Source: Nageia nagi
Lineage: Eukaryota > Pinophyta
NCBI GenBank assembly: GCA_050084985.1
Contig: JBITNC010000001.1
Location: 168,268,001-168,332,000 of the forward strand
Reading direction: 5' to 3'
DNA: 64,000 nt
Shown: piece by piece, positions 34,269-46,521 of the stretch
Numbering within the stretch: the first letter of the stretch is position 1
Layout: each line of letters begins with the position of its first letter
The notes under the pieces: model-generated
The model's input: the letters and a program-made list of their open reading frames with translations, nothing else
Database searches by the model: none
Told to the model about the DNA's origin: nothing
Position numbers and translations under genes: made by a program

Positions 34269-35299
34269 ATTCTTGTTGAATCCCTATATATTGTAACTAC
34301 TTCATTCTTAATAAAGTTTTTTAGCACTTTTTTTGTGTGTATAATTTGATTTTAAGTTGCTCATACACTAGGTGAATATAATTATTAACTTGGCATCATA
34401 GTGATGATTTATAGTGCATCGTAAATCCAAGCACATTATATCAGGGGAAAAGTACTTGATGGAACAACTACAACTTTATTCCTCTTTGACTCTCTTGATG
34501 TATTCACTAGATCACTTCAGAAACTCTGTTGTTCACACTTTGAAAGTTTCTTTTGGTTAGTGAAGTTGTACTCAAAAGGGAGTGAAGTTTGAATTCTTCT
34601 GAATTCTTGTATTGAATTCATGTTTGTGATGACAACTTTATCTCTAGGAGGATATTTTGTTGTATAGTGTTGATCTTAATGTACACCTTCATGGTTAGTT
34701 CGCTCTGTGTGAGGAACTCATGGTACAAATTTTGGTTTCTATTATCATTATGAGAGGAATCAGTATGTGCATTTTGACACTGTTTGGTTATCCATGTGTG
34801 AGGGATTTGCATATGCATATGCTCTATTTTTTGATATTGATCATCATATGTTTCTTAATAGACAACAAATGACTATGAGTATTAGCTTGGCATCTTCGTG
34901 ATGACTTATAATGCATCATTGATCAATTTATGGATGGCATTACTTAGTTCATTTATCTTATACTAGTATGAATATTTATATGATGCATCTAACCAATCTT
35001 GTTTATGAGTTACTTGTAGCTTGCAGGTTTCTTTTTGAGAATGCAGGTTACTTACTTTAGGTGGGCATGCTCATTTAGGCTCACATGTCAAATTGATGTT
35101 GATCAACTACTCTTTACAGTGAAACCAATTATGGTTAATGATTGTATTGTAAACCATTTTGTCAAATGGTGAAGTAGTGAGTCTCAAACTAAGATCTTGC
35201 TTATTTTTCAAATATGTAAAAGTTCTCATCTCCACTTGCATCTCTATAGAAGAGAACTCTCTCTTTCTTCTTTCTTCTATGCTCTATTCCAATATTGCA
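34269..35299 (+). other. Element F post-pol segment, with partial duplication
   Basis: Non-coding region shared with A and B. At about 34415-34610 it contains a second, more decayed copy of the RNase H tail and following sequence (compare 34085-34280): both have AATCCAAGC, then GAGAAG or GGAAAAG, a TTGATGG word and end in GTGAAGTTNNACTCAAAAGGGAGT. So F carries a tandem duplication of about 330 bp spacing here. Confidence 0.6.
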
Positions 35300-35310
35300 T
35301 TAAGAGGGAG

Positions 35311-35750
35311 TGTTAGAATTTGTAATGTAATATTGGAAAATATTTCTCTTTAATGTAAATTCATTTAATGCTTAAAGTATCTCTAGATACCTTAAAGCAT
35401 TAAGTGAATAAATATGGAAAAAACCTTAACCTTACCCTTGGGTAAAAGGGAGGTTAAAGAGTGGGTTTCATATTATAAATAGAGAGATATCCTCCTCTTA
35501 CGATAAGCAACTTAGAAGTAGAGTTATGCTATAGGTTTAGGGTTAGAAGAGATAGAAAGAGATCTTGTAAGAGAGGTCATTGAGAATAAAAAGATTTTGG
35601 TTAGTAGATGTACACCTAAGAAAGAGGAACCACTTTACATTTTATGTTCATTGTGAGATTAGCTTAATTTATTATGCTATTGTGTTGATGTTGTGAGTGC
35701 CTTCTTGATATCTTGGTAGATTAGAAATTAATTAAAAAATGGTTGATTTC
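35311..35750 (+). repeat. Element F 3' LTR
   Basis: Starts TGTTAGAATTTGTAATG after the polypurine tract, with ATTATAAATAGAGAG near 35472 as TATA box, and conserved phrases shared with the A/B LTRs (GTTATGCTATAGG, GTAGATGTACACCTA, GAGGAACCACTTTACAT). The 3' boundary is approximate because no second LTR or target repeat is available. Confidence 0.7.
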
Positions 35751-36117
35751 ATCACAAATAAATATCAAACTTAAATGTTTTATTATGATATTGATTTAAT
35801 GAAAGCAAAGTTAATTCACAAACACCCTATATGATAAGATAGCAAGCATATATGATTAAGATAGAAATGGTGATTATCTTGATCTAGTTGTTTCTTGTTC
35901 AATTTGGCTATTATATTGATTAATTATGTTTGATTTTATGGTAAATTGAATTATTGATTAGTTCACTTAAGTATTGATCTAGTCAAGTATTTTTGGGTAA
36001 AGTATCGATCTCTAGGGGTGTGGAACATTTAAGGGTTCAAGTAAAGTACACCACCTTGGCAATGACCTCCAAGTGTTAGTAGCATCGTGGTGATGAAATC
36101 CATGTGCTTGGCAAAAT
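35751..36117 (-). other. Gypsy G leader and primer-site region
   Basis: Lies between F and the G LTR. On the minus strand the LTR ends CCTACA and is followed by ATTTTGCCAAGCACATGG, the position of the primer site; element H has TTTTGGTGAACCCC there. No gene. Confidence 0.5.
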
Positions 36118-38213
36118 TGTAGGCTCATGTGATTAAAAATGAAAGGTTAATTGTCCTAATGCTATGCAACTATATGGATGCAAAATTACAAATTAAACCC
36201 TACACAAGATATGATAAGGCACTCCCACCCAAGGATGGAAATTTTCCTTTCCCGAATGTAAAAGCGAAAATAAATACCTAGGATGAAAAATAAGTAAATG
36301 TGATCTAAATCATGACAAACAAGGGATACAGGCCTAGGGGGCTCCCGCTCCAAGCTACCATCATTTGAAATACCTATTTTACAAGCTCTAATCCTAACTA
36401 GTAGACTGCAAACTAGTTAGTAGTACTAACTAGTGGACTAATCAAATAAACATCCAACCAATTTACATTAGTACATGGAGAAAATTAAAAATGAAGTACA
36501 AAATGCTAAAATAAAATAATATAACTACAATTTATGCTTGAAAAATGTTGACAGGGGACTCCTGTCACCTAGTTACAAGGTTGGGAATACAGATAAAAAT
36601 AACATAAACATAGCTAAAAAAAAGAATCAAACCCTAAAACAGAGCCAACCAATACACACAAGATTGGTTGATATGAGTGGATTGATTCTCTATAGACTAC
36701 CTAACTGATGATCAATGATTTGAAATGTTGATGATCATTGAAGAACCAACCGATTAGCTCTAGGTTGGCTACATACTAATCAGTCTATTGAGGGTCAACT
36801 AGGCTCTAAGAACTGGTATGTTAAAAACTAGTTGGCTTTTAGCTAAGATTAGAGACCTTGTATTTTTGAAATCAAACTTTGAACATGCCCAAGATATCTT
36901 GAAATAATCAACACACTTCAATGACCATAAATGTCAAAAAAAGCGAGAAAATTGGTAAAAAATAAATAACAAAAAGAGAGGAAAGGTTGAGAAAACTCCT
37001 CCAAGTTGATGTGATTCTAAGGACCAAGGGAGATACCACTATGATTACCAGTCTATAGGCTACCCCAAAATGACCCTCAAAGGAGGAGGATCAAGGTTGC
37101 ACCACCATGCTTTTGCTAGAATTTATCTTGTGACAAAATGATGGAGGGATGTGCTCTTGTTTTGATATCTATACATGTGAAAGATAAATCTTAGAGGGAG
37201 TCTCAACACTCTAGTCCCTTAAGACCCTAGAGTGTTCTCAAAGAGAGGTGTTCAACCTCCTTGAAGGAATGTAGACCCCCTATACCATAATCAAATGGAC
37301 ATTAAAAATTGAGATAATGCCTATAATGCAAGGTGATATGATCATGCTATGCTAGAACAATGATAAAATAATAAAACAAGACTAAACTACCATGAATCTA
37401 GCCTACAATAATGTTGCATTCTCACACAAATGCCCTTGGCATGGAAGAGATGAAATACAATCACGTTACAAATATGCTTTCTCAAGCAATACAATCATCA
37501 TTCCCTTGGCAAGGAAGGGATAAAATAAAAAAGTGGTGCCCTAGCACTTTATTCATCTATAATGTTCTTTGTGATGCCTTCATCATGTAACCTATAAACA
37601 CTTCACAAACACTCTTATGAAATCAATAGGTTAGTATCATAAATCCATTATCTCATGAAATGAAAGATTTAAGGAAGAATGATCTTACAAATAATACAAG
37701 TTCCCTAATATAAACTCTCATAAGACCCTAATTCCTCTAATCTCTCATTAAAAGCTAACTTCTTTGAAATCTTATAAAAACCTAATAACCTTTCCTCCTT
37801 CAAAGCTAATTATTTTTTTCAACAAAGAGGCCTCCTATTTCTAGGCCTATACTGCATCTTGCCATGAATATTTTATTATGTTTTTGCTCCATTTTTCAAC
37901 ATGGGGGTGGGTGGTGTTTGAATTTTAATTTGATCACATGAGCTTGATTTTAGAAGGTAGGTGGGAAGATTTTGGTGATATGTGGGGCCAATGGCATGAC
38001 TTGTGAGCTATGTGGTACAAATTGAATGACTTGTGAACCATATGGGGCCAATAGCATAACTTTTGAGTTATGTGGATCAAGTAGTGTGATATGGCACTAG
38101 TTTGACCTGATGAGTTGGCTAGGTGAGGAGTATGAGTTGAAATTAGGTATTTAAATATAAATATCCTAATTTATTTGATTTAGAGGAAAATGTGCCTAAA
38201 TTAGGTGTCTACA
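36118..38213 (-). repeat. Gypsy element G LTR (minus strand)
   Basis: On the minus strand this 2.1-kb block starts TGTAGACACCTAA (right end) and ends GAGCCTACA (left end), the same termini as the LTR of gypsy element H (58721-59492). It is AT-rich with no reading frame. The orientation agrees with gag at 29270-30170. No partner LTR is in the window, so G is truncated. Confidence 0.65.
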
Positions 38214-39160
38214 ATGGGGCATATTGTAAACTTGAATACTTGGAAATGTTGTGATAATAAAAACCATAAATGATAAACTTTGTTAACTTGATAGAGTGAT
38301 CACACCTATCATCATAAGTTGTTAGCATGGAATTTAGTTGAACTATCCTAATGAGGAGGACAAACATCACTTTAAATAATTATGAATTTCATCGCTATAT
38401 ATATGTAAGCCATATGAGGGGGAGGTTTAATCTAAGTGAAATATGTTAAACTTCTAAGCCATTCATTTGATCATTCAAAATCCACCATTATACTTGTTCA
38501 ATTTTCATTTCATCTTGTATTGCATGACTCAACTTTAAGAGAGCATGAGGTTTTTTACTAAAGCTTCCTTTGAGATTATTTGAGACTAATGGAAACCTCA
38601 TTGCAAGAACAAAATTTGTGTAAATAGAATTATCTTTGACTAAAGACAAAAGTGTTTCCTAATGATATAAAATTGTCTACCTATAAAATAAAACTATCAC
38701 ATACATAACAAAAAAATGGCTTGAAATGATTTATTAAAAATGAAAAAACTAGCTAGTAGTATGTGCTCGAAGTAATAGATTTGTAACCCTTCACCTCCTT
38801 CCCCTTTTGCTCTCATCCATTAACCTTTTTACATTTACCTTCTTTGAGGTATTATTGTGATTCATGCTCACTTCCCTTCCTCCCCTTGCCGATTCCTCCC
38901 TTTGCCATTGTTATGGTCATATTCATGAAGCACTTTCTACCATGATAGATCCCTGATACTCCAAGTGAAGTCTCTTTTCATAAGAAGTTACCACAGACTT
39001 TGAAACACTGCTAAAATTAGAAGGTAATAGAGATAACCTCTGCTTATGAATCCTACAAAGCATTATTGACCAATACATTACACTAGAAAATTACAGCCTA
39101 GTTGAGAGATTTTTAGATATTCATTCCAACATTGATGTAATTTGAAATTAGATCAAAACA
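38214..39160. other. No gene recognised
   Basis: AT-rich sequence between the G LTR and LINE2 ORF1. It may include the LINE2 5' untranslated region. Confidence 0.4.
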
Positions 39161-40246
39161 AAATGAATTATCAAAGGGCAAGTGAAAATTGTAGCTTTGC
39201 CAAACAACTTCTCTATCTTCTTTGATTAAGAAGAAGATAAAGACTATGTACTAAGTGTTGGTCCCTAGTTCTTTAGTAAATATAGCTTTTTCAATCTAGT
39301 GATAAAATAAATCTTATCAACTCCAATTTGGGTCAACTTACCAAACCTCCCATTTAAATTCTAGCATCACAAAGTTATAGAAGAAATTGTAAATTTATTA
39401 GCCACATTGATAGCAATTGATCCAATTATGAAATCTCATACAAGACTCCTAGTAGCTAGATTTTATGTTCAAGTCCAATTTAACAAACTACCTAAACAAA
39501 TCAAGCTTATGAAAGAGTCAAGAGAATGGACCCAGATAATCAAGTATGAGAATAATAATCTCATATATCTAATATGCTCATAATTAAGTTATTTTCCAAA
39601 ACAATTATCCAAATAAGGTAATCATAGCCATTGAAGGATGAAGATATAGATACTAGAGGCCCAAACAAAATTAGGAAGGATAGCAGGAGCCTAACACATA
39701 TGATACCAAAATGTAGGAAGAAATGGAAGGAGAAATTCCAAATAAATAGAGACAAATAACTGTAAAAGAACAAACATTAAAAAAAAAAAAAAGATAAAGG
39801 AGGTAATCATATATCATATTTCCATTAAGGATTGTTATGGTCACCAATAGATAGAAGCTCCACTTATAGAGGAAGAATGGAAGATAGTCAAATCTAAAGG
39901 AAGAGCACACAACTCAATGATCATAGCAAATTGTAGCTTAAATCAAAATGGGCTAGTGATTGTGGAATGAGAAGATGAAGGAAGAACCCCAAGAAGAATT
40001 CAATGAAGAGGATTCATATATGCCAGAATCCATAAACAATGAAATTTAAAATATTGCCAAGGAAAACCAACCCAACATTTGTCTCACAAGAAGCAGTAAG
40101 AAAGTTGCAAATGTAGGCCAAACTAAAACTAGAAGACCAAATGAAGGAGTAATAAGAGAAAAATAAATATGAAAGGCTATAGTTGGAGGAAAATCGATAA
40201 CTCTAAATAACTATGGGAGAGGATCACTCCCAAAAGGGCATAAAAG
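39161..40246 (+). pseudogene. LINE2 ORF1 (DUF4283-like, degenerate)
   Basis: Plus-strand frame with plant LINE ORF1 features: EEDKDYVLSVGP near 39230, STPIWVNLPNLPFKF near 39320, RLLVARFYVQVQFNKLPKQ near 39445-39500, and WTQIIKYENNNLIYLICS near 39530-39580, where the Cys-rich end begins. EEWKIVKSKGRAHN near 39870 is the usual tail before the endonuclease. Stops and shifts occur throughout. It would bind LINE RNA. Confidence 0.75.
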
Positions 40247-41000
40247 ATGAAGATCATATCATGGAACATCCATGGGCTACACTCCCCTACCAAACATAAG
40301 CTTTTAAATAATTATCATAGAAATATGAAGCCTAATGTTATTCTATTATAGGAAACAAAATTGCAAGAAGATAAGATTCTAGAAGTCAAAAATATCATTT
40401 GGAATGAAACAACAATGGAGGTGGTTTCAACATTAAGATGCTCAAGAGCAATTATTATCAATTTAGGAAAAAGATAAATATTTTGATATTGTTACTTCTA
40501 GGTAAAAAAGTATGCTCTCTTTTATGATACATAAGGAAAATAATCTTGAATTGTGTATGTTACTCATTTATGTGCCTAACATAAATAGAGGAAGCAAAGA
40601 TTTATAGGAATCATTATGCCACCATCTAGCCCAAAAACCAAATGCCCCATGCCTCATTATAGGCAATTTCAACACACCCCTCAACATCTCAAAAAAAATT
40701 CTAGTTAGATTAGATGAAATCATACCCAAGGGTAGAATCTATTTATAATATTTAGGATTTCATCTCAAATTCAAAAATAATGGATATGGATCCTCAAGGG
40801 AGCAAATTCACATGGAATAACAAGAGAATGGGTAAAGACCTAATAATGTGCAAACTTGACGAAATGTTGGAATATAAGGAATGGCTCAACACTTTCCCTG
40901 ATTACCACCTTAAAACTCTTCCCCAAATAGGATCTTATCACAACCCCTTCCAATTGATTATTGAAGAAAGAGAATTATAACAACTCCTTCCTTATTCAAA
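40247..41000 (+). pseudogene. LINE2 endonuclease (degenerate)
   Basis: Starts at ATG 40247 with MKIISWNIHGLHSPTKHK, the standard beginning of plant LINE ORF2, followed by VILL-stop-ETKLQ (Gln of LQETK lost to TAG). CLIIGNFNTPL near 40650 replaces the catalytic Asp of GDFN with Asn. An open piece at 40780-40980 has GSKFTWNNKRMGKD and LDEML-EYKEWLNTFPDY, then SYHNPFQL where families read SDHxPI. Function lost. Confidence 0.87.
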
Positions 41001-41342
41001 ATTATGTGGTTAAGGCATCCAAAAATAGAATAAAAGTTAAAATAATAATGGTAAATCCAAATTTGGCACACTATAATATTTTAGGTATCAAAGAAGCTCC
41101 AAAATGTAAAAGCAACCCTAAAGTGTGGAATAAAGAAGTTTTTTTCACTTGTAAAAAATAAAGGTAAATTAGAAAAGCTTGAGGAGGCACTCACCAAACA
41201 AAGACTTACCCAAGAACTCATAATCGGTGAAAAAAAAACTTTACAAATTCCATGATATTTTAGTTTGTGAAGAAACCTACAAAAATCTAGAGTGGCATGG
41301 TTAAAGGAAGGTGTTAGAAACACAAGGTTCTTCAAATTGACC
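41001..41342 (+). pseudogene. LINE2 linker before RT
   Basis: Continues the LINE2 frame with helical linker sequence and ends in WLKEGVRNTRFFKLTTI (families: WLKEGDxNTKFFH), just before D2 inserted. The RT itself is missing from the window's LINE2. Confidence 0.8.
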
Positions 41343-41347
41343 ACAAT

Positions 41348-41587
41348 TATTAGAGTTAATTAAGCTTGCTAGGTTAGGCTATCCAATTTTAGTATTATTA
41401 AGTTAGTTGACAACACTTCATACGAGGTATTTAATTCCTTGTGCATGGGTTTTCATTTTTATCCTTATTCTAGTTTGTTATGTTTGGATGGTTAAGATCA
41501 TTCCCATCCTATGGTTGTAATTGTTCTCGTTAGCTATTTAACCAAAGCCTCTCATTGTAATAATATCGATTCTTCTATTTCCTTTCA
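41348..41587 (+). repeat. D2 5' LTR
   Basis: Starts TATTAGAGTTAATTAAGC and ends TTCCTTTCA; aligns along its length with both D1 LTRs. Confidence 0.87.
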
Positions 41588-41599
41588 TGGTATTAGATC
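41588..41599 (+). other. D2 primer-binding site
   Basis: TGGTATTAGATC directly after the LTR, Met-tRNA-like as in D1. Confidence 0.7.
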
Positions 41600-42500
41600 A
41601 AAGATGGTGCCCTTCCCCTTCGACGTCATGCTCACTCACTTTCGTTGGTGAATCTTAGCGCTTCAACTACCTACCTAATTACATCGTGTACACAATCTAC
41701 ATGGAGGAAGAGACTCTGGCAACCCTTCATTTGGCTACGTTTGAGATCTGTAATATCTTTGCAGACTTCACGCATTTGGTGGTCAATTTGAATGCAGATC
41801 TGGCCCTGAATATCATAATGCTATCGTTTGTTGAATGTGATGGCCTTTGTAGCACAAGATTTCGTTGCCCATTTGTTGTAGCATTGAAAACGATAGTGCC
41901 TCCTTTTGTGCGCTCTCCTGCTGCATGCACAATTTGCGTGACTACTTCCTAGAAAATGGTGTTCCCTCTCATAGTGCTGCCTCTCACGATAGGTTATGAC
42001 CAGATTGTGGAGTCCCTTCGACGGTGTGTACCTTACAAGGTATCGTTCTTTCGTTACAGTAGTGCAAATGCCTTCAATACTACCCCTTTATAGATTTCAT
42101 ACTATTATGACGTAAACTCTGTTGGGTACTTTCGTGACCCTCTAGTGTCCCTTACACATGGTCTAAGTGCTGCTTTGGCCACTCCACTGGTGGCTCGGTG
42201 GCTCCTTGTATGGACATGATCATTGTGGAAGGGTTGGATTTGTCTCCTGTTACCACTTCGTGTGTTGTTTTTGCTATCAGGCAAAATTCGTAATGGCCTT
42301 CTTGCCTCTGCCCGACTATTCTATGGCAGAACTCTTTACATAATTTGGTAGGATCCACTTTGCTGATATGGATCCACTGATGACTTGGACTTTTCATCTA
42401 ATTCTGCCAATTGGCATCCTTGACAGTCAGTCATGGTAACGTTATGGCTCTCTTGTGCTAAAGATCTTTCATTGAAACTCCATTTTTTTTTTTGTCAGTT
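41600..42500 (+). other. D2-specific internal segment
   Basis: About 0.9 kb with more CpG and GC than its surroundings, with no counterpart in D1. An 88-codon open frame (41686-41952, MYTIYMEEETLATLHLATFE at its start) is present. I recognise no domain. It could be captured sequence or an ancestral part lost from D1. Confidence 0.4.
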
Positions 42501-43478
42501 TCAGTCATAGGTATTTTTTTTGGCTTTATCTAAAGTTTTGATGGTCATTTTTTTGAGCTGTCCGCTTTACAACATTTCTAGTTATGAGTTGAACATTTTG
42601 ACTACAAATACGATCCCCCTTTGGTTGTTTATGTTGGCCACACTCTCAGTTTGAAGTTTCTAGTTTAGGAATTAATTAAAATCATTAAATTAAATTTAAT
42701 TAATTTTCTAATGTTTTAGGGTTCAAATTTTGATTTTTGACATTTAGTCTTGTTAATTCTATAACTTGAGTTTTGGATGCCTTTTTTCTCCCCTATTTTT
42801 TACGATAGGAAGTACACTTCAAGATATTCACTTTGGAATTGTTGGTTGTATTGATCCTTATCCTTATACTACTCATTATAAGTCTTTTTTGTGACCTTAT
42901 AATGTATAGGTGAAGACCACACCATTGTGCTTGTGAAGTCGCTTTGAGCTCGACTATCCTTGCAATCATGGTTCTTTTTCAAGCTTATATACACCTTGTA
43001 AGGCACTTTGGTCAATATCAAAAAGCATTAAAGTATTTTATTCTTAATGGCATCTTCTTGAGTATTGTTGGGTTTCTTCAAGGTCTCATAGCCCAACTCA
43101 TGGTTGTCTCCCTTTATACTCAAGGTTGCTTGTTTGAGTCCTTAGTGGACCTTCTGGTGATCTTCCTCTTAACTCATCCTGTTGGATCTTATGGAAAAAG
43201 ATTCTTTAACTTACCTTCATTTGATTCTTTTAGCCTTGGAGATCTTCCATGATAGTACATTTGGTGAGAAAACCTTGTATTCAACTTCATTCCCTACTCA
43301 ACTCAGTGGTTACAGCAGTTGGCACTCATGTAATCTGGTAAGATGGGATGATTTCCATAAGGATGTTCTTCAACCTTCATTGGACCTTACTTTCTTGCAC
43401 TTCAGGCTTTGGAGTTTCATTTCAGCATTATTTTGAGTTGTATTTATCACATTAAGTGATCCTCCTCAATTGTTGCAT
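42501..43478 (+). pseudogene. D2 internal region with shared D-family frame
   Basis: Aligns with D1 22450-23331. Two overlapping open frames: 42944-43252 (with GLIAQLMVVSLYTQG) and 43182-43436, which reads KDSLTYLHLILLALEIFHD, SFPTQLSGYSSWHSC and FRLWSFISALF. The latter matches the D1 frame. No known protein. Confidence 0.42.
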
Positions 43479-43574
43479 TGCATCTAAACCTACCCTTGGG
43501 CAAGCTATCTTGCATGTGAACCCATCTTTGGGCATGCTATCTTGGATGTGAACCCATTTTTTGAGCATGCATGT
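43479..43574 (+). repeat. 32-bp tandem repeat, 3 copies (D2)
   Basis: Units start at 43479, 43511 and 43543, the same 32-bp unit that is present six times in D1. Confidence 0.87.
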
Positions 43575-44007
43575 TATCCTCACTTTGTATACATGTATCT
43601 TGTATAAGTGTACCTATGTTTGGATGCAACATTCTTCAGGATCTTTGTTATGAGCTCTTGGTCCCTTATGGCCTACCAACTGCATCTTCGATGATATTTC
43701 AACTTCTGGTGTTGATTAGATCTCACTCATGCATGTTTCTAGCTCTTTGATCCTAATTTCTTTGGAGGTTCTTCAACTCTTCATTTGCAAATGTTCATTA
43801 GCAATGGTTTCTATAGCATCTTTGTACTAGATTTACTCTTTCTCTCTTTTAAGGGGGAGTTTTCCCCATAGGGTTTTCTCCTTTTTCTTTGTTTGTGAGA
43901 GATTTTGTATTGTTCATGGGTACCTCATCAGGCCATGTTGTCGGAACCCATATTGTACTAGCATATTTTTTAGTGTCTACTATCTCTTAACCTCACTTAA
44001 AGGGGAT

Positions 44008-44098
44008 TATTGGAGTTAATTAAGCTTTCTAGATTAGGATATTTAACTATAGTGTTACTAAGTTAGTTAACAACACTTCATACGAGGTATTTAATTCC
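44008..44098 (+). repeat. D2 3' LTR, truncated
   Basis: Begins TATTGGAGTTAATTAAGC after the polypurine tract AAAGGGG and stops at TTTAATTCC, 91 bp in; the remaining 150 bp are missing. Confidence 0.85.
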
Positions 44099-44290
44099 AA
44101 ACCAATGCACTCTATGTTTTGAATAGGAGGAATCTATTGACCATATTTTCCTTACGTGTAGCTTTACCAAAGTACTAAACAATAAAGCAAAGGGAACGGA
44201 ATGGATTCATGTTGCATTGTTTTAAGAAATGGTTATAAATTGGCCTCGCTAGGAAATTTCGTAAGGAAATATATTGTAGAATCTTCAAGG
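44099..44290 (+). pseudogene. LINE2 zf-RVT segment
   Basis: NQCTLCFE-stop-EESIDHIFLTCSFTKV begins directly at the D2 deletion point. C-x2-C with EES-x-DHIF and a following Cys is the zf-RVT domain near the C-terminus of plant LINE pol. The whole RT between 41342 and this point is absent, so a deletion of more than a kilobase removed RT and part of D2. Confidence 0.8.
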
Positions 44291-45580
44291 AAAATAAAAT
44301 GTAAAAGAAGGAATTCAAAAAGCCTCACCCAACAAAGGAGGACGGGAGGGGTGACCATATAAACAAATAGTACCCACCAAGGAGGTAAATGGTGGCACCT
44401 CAGTGTCACCTTTCTATAGTTAGAGAACACCTATGATAAATGGAGTACTATGATCCTAGATCCCATTCTTAAACACATGTTAGAAACATGTCATCACCAA
44501 ATTATGTTATGGTTAAAGCATCTCATCTATAAATGGAGTATAATGATTGTAACATCAATGGATGATCACATATTTGAAGTCCTACTACTATAGTTAAAGA
44601 TTACATAAACAAGTTGGCATTTGTACCTAAAATCCCATATTTAAAGAGATAACATAATTGAGAAAATTAAAAAACCAAATGAAATAAAAAATGCTCATAC
44701 AATTAAAATGCCAACTTAAAAAAGACTAGAACCGATGTCTACAGAAGAATTTCAAAAAAATGTAGTGTGGTAAATCTTCTATGATGGATGCATAAAAGTT
44801 TTCATGGAAAGATTGTAGGTACACAATGAGGACCTATCTAGGTATATGGTAGCCTCTTAGGCTGAAGGGAGAGTGATTGTAGTCTGTCATTGCTTCACTG
44901 TTGAAATAGAATTTACAACGGTCGTCACAAGCATGCCTGTTGAAGGAATTAGACATTCTCAAGAAACTAAACCACCTAATCATAGATACAATAATTTCTC
45001 TTCCTAGAAGAAGAAATAGTGAAATTCGGGTTGAGTTACCAAAGAGACTCCCTTTTCTCACCTTGGGACCAAGTAGTCATAATAATTACCAAGTTTTTTG
45101 CTTTGGAGGGGTAATTTTCACTCATCTATGATTACCAAGCTTTTTGCATGTATAGGTAAAGCTCCTTACCAAAACCCCTCCTTTCTGCCTACTCCTCTTT
45201 CCTCTTCCCCCTTGAACAATCCATGTCATCTTTTTGCTTTGGAAGATTTAGTGGGATACCCCTCTTCTTCCCATGAAGCATTAAACCCCCTTGTAGATTA
45301 ATTATGTTCTCTAATTCTAAATCTAATGAACATGCTATGATCATAGAGGTTTCCCTTGCTTCCTCCTCCCCTCCTTGTCGATTGTACTTGCCCCTACAAC
45401 CATGGCACTCCTTCACTCCCCCTCCCCGAACTATTGAGGCCACAACCTTCATTGAGTTGATTATCTTATCTCCCTCCCCTCGAATGAGTCAAAGTGGAAA
45501 TATACCAAGATTGATCATGAAGAGATTTGTAAGAAGTTATTTTTCAAAGTAGAATAAAAATATAAGAAAGGTAAAGTAAT
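44291..45580. other. No gene recognised
   Basis: Probably LINE2 3' sequence followed by a CT-rich stretch (45160-45480) with short open frames on both strands that look like chance. No RNase H domain was found. Confidence 0.4.
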
Positions 45581-45769
45581 CCAATAAAACACAAATTAGA
45601 GAGTTCCCAAGAGAGGAAGGGGAAGAATTGATAGATTCATCTCAACACTTTTGAAGCTTTAGAGTTGAATTTGAAGAATGTTATATTTGAAAAGGGCAAA
45701 AAAATATTCAAAGTAATATATTTTTTATTAATGGTACATTATATTAATAAAAAAAGGTGGAGTCTTCAA

Positions 45770-46013
45770 GGGTGTCCACTAACCTTTATAAAATGTATCA
45801 TCCTCTAGCATCAAAACAATGTGATCAAGAGTTACAAATATTCCTTCCTCGTTGCATATACTAGGAGAATGAAGCAACCTCTCTACAAACAATCTTACCA
45901 ACATACTATGAGGGTGAGGCATATTCCCTTAGCTCATGAAACATACCATATCATGCTTCTTGTAGGCTACTAAATAACAAGCCTTATACTTACATAAATC
46001 AATTAGAGCCCAA
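45770..46013 (-). pseudogene. Unrecognised reading frame, C-terminal part (split by B)
   Basis: On the minus strand an open stretch reads WALIDLCKYKACYLVAYKKH, then RLFVERLLHSPSICNEEG, VTLDHIVLMLEDDTFY. It directly precedes element B's left target repeat and follows, beyond B, the minus-strand frame at 57513-58720. No domain recognised. The composition and length suggest an old transposon protein or gene fragment. Confidence 0.45.
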
Positions 46014-46018
46014 AAAAT

Positions 46019-46519
46019 TGTTGGAATGTATAATGCATTATTGTAAAGGTTTTGTAATAATCTTCTATGTAAGTTCACTAATACTTAAGGGTATCACTTG
46101 ATACCTTAAGTATTTAAGTGAATATGATAATGTAACTTGTCCTATACTTCATATCATGAGCATGCCCCTTGGGTAAAAGGATGTGCATGTCATGCTTTTG
46201 TACATTGGGTAAAAGGGTGATCCAAAGAGGGATTTTAACCTATAAATAGAAGGCTCTCTCTTTGGATCATATACCAATTTGTGAAGTAAAGTTATGCTAT
46301 AGGATAGTGTTTAGGAGATGAGATTAGGAGATTTGTAAGAGTTCATATTTGTGAATGAAGTGAGATCTAATTAGTGGATGTACTACAAGTTGGAGGAACC
46401 ACTTTATATCTTAAGTTATTTTTGTGAGAATGCTTATGCCTTAAAATACTATTGAATGAGTGAGCTTTCATATAATCTTAGGCATTTAGGATTGTATTAG
46501 TTTTACTTCAATCCCTTCA
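46019..46519 (+). repeat. Element B 5' LTR
   Basis: Starts TGTTGGAATGTATAATGC and ends AATCCCTTCA. TATAAATA at 46241-46248. Same family as element A's LTR but with a different U5 end; it matches the LTR at 57007. Confidence 0.92.
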
Positions 46520-46521
46520 TT

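Larger units (their letters stand above)
31393..35750 (+). mobile_element. 5'-truncated copia element F
   Basis: Same lineage as A and B but another subfamily. It starts in the middle of the protease region and has integrase, RT, RNase H, a long post-pol segment, a polypurine tract (TTAAGAGGGAG at 35300-35310) and one LTR from 35311. There is no 5' LTR, leader or gag. It sits inside gypsy element G, between G's LTR and gag. The right end of the LTR is uncertain. Confidence 0.8.
41348..44098 (+). mobile_element. Non-autonomous LTR element D2 (3' LTR truncated)
   Basis: Second copy of the D family. The 5' LTR at 41348-41587 (240 bp) is followed by primer site TGGTATTAGATC; the 3' LTR (44008-44098) keeps only its first 91 bp and then changes abruptly to LINE2 zf-RVT sequence. 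Internal sequence from about 42510 aligns with D1. The preceding five bases are ACAAT; the matching repeat is lost with the deletion. Confidence 0.85.
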
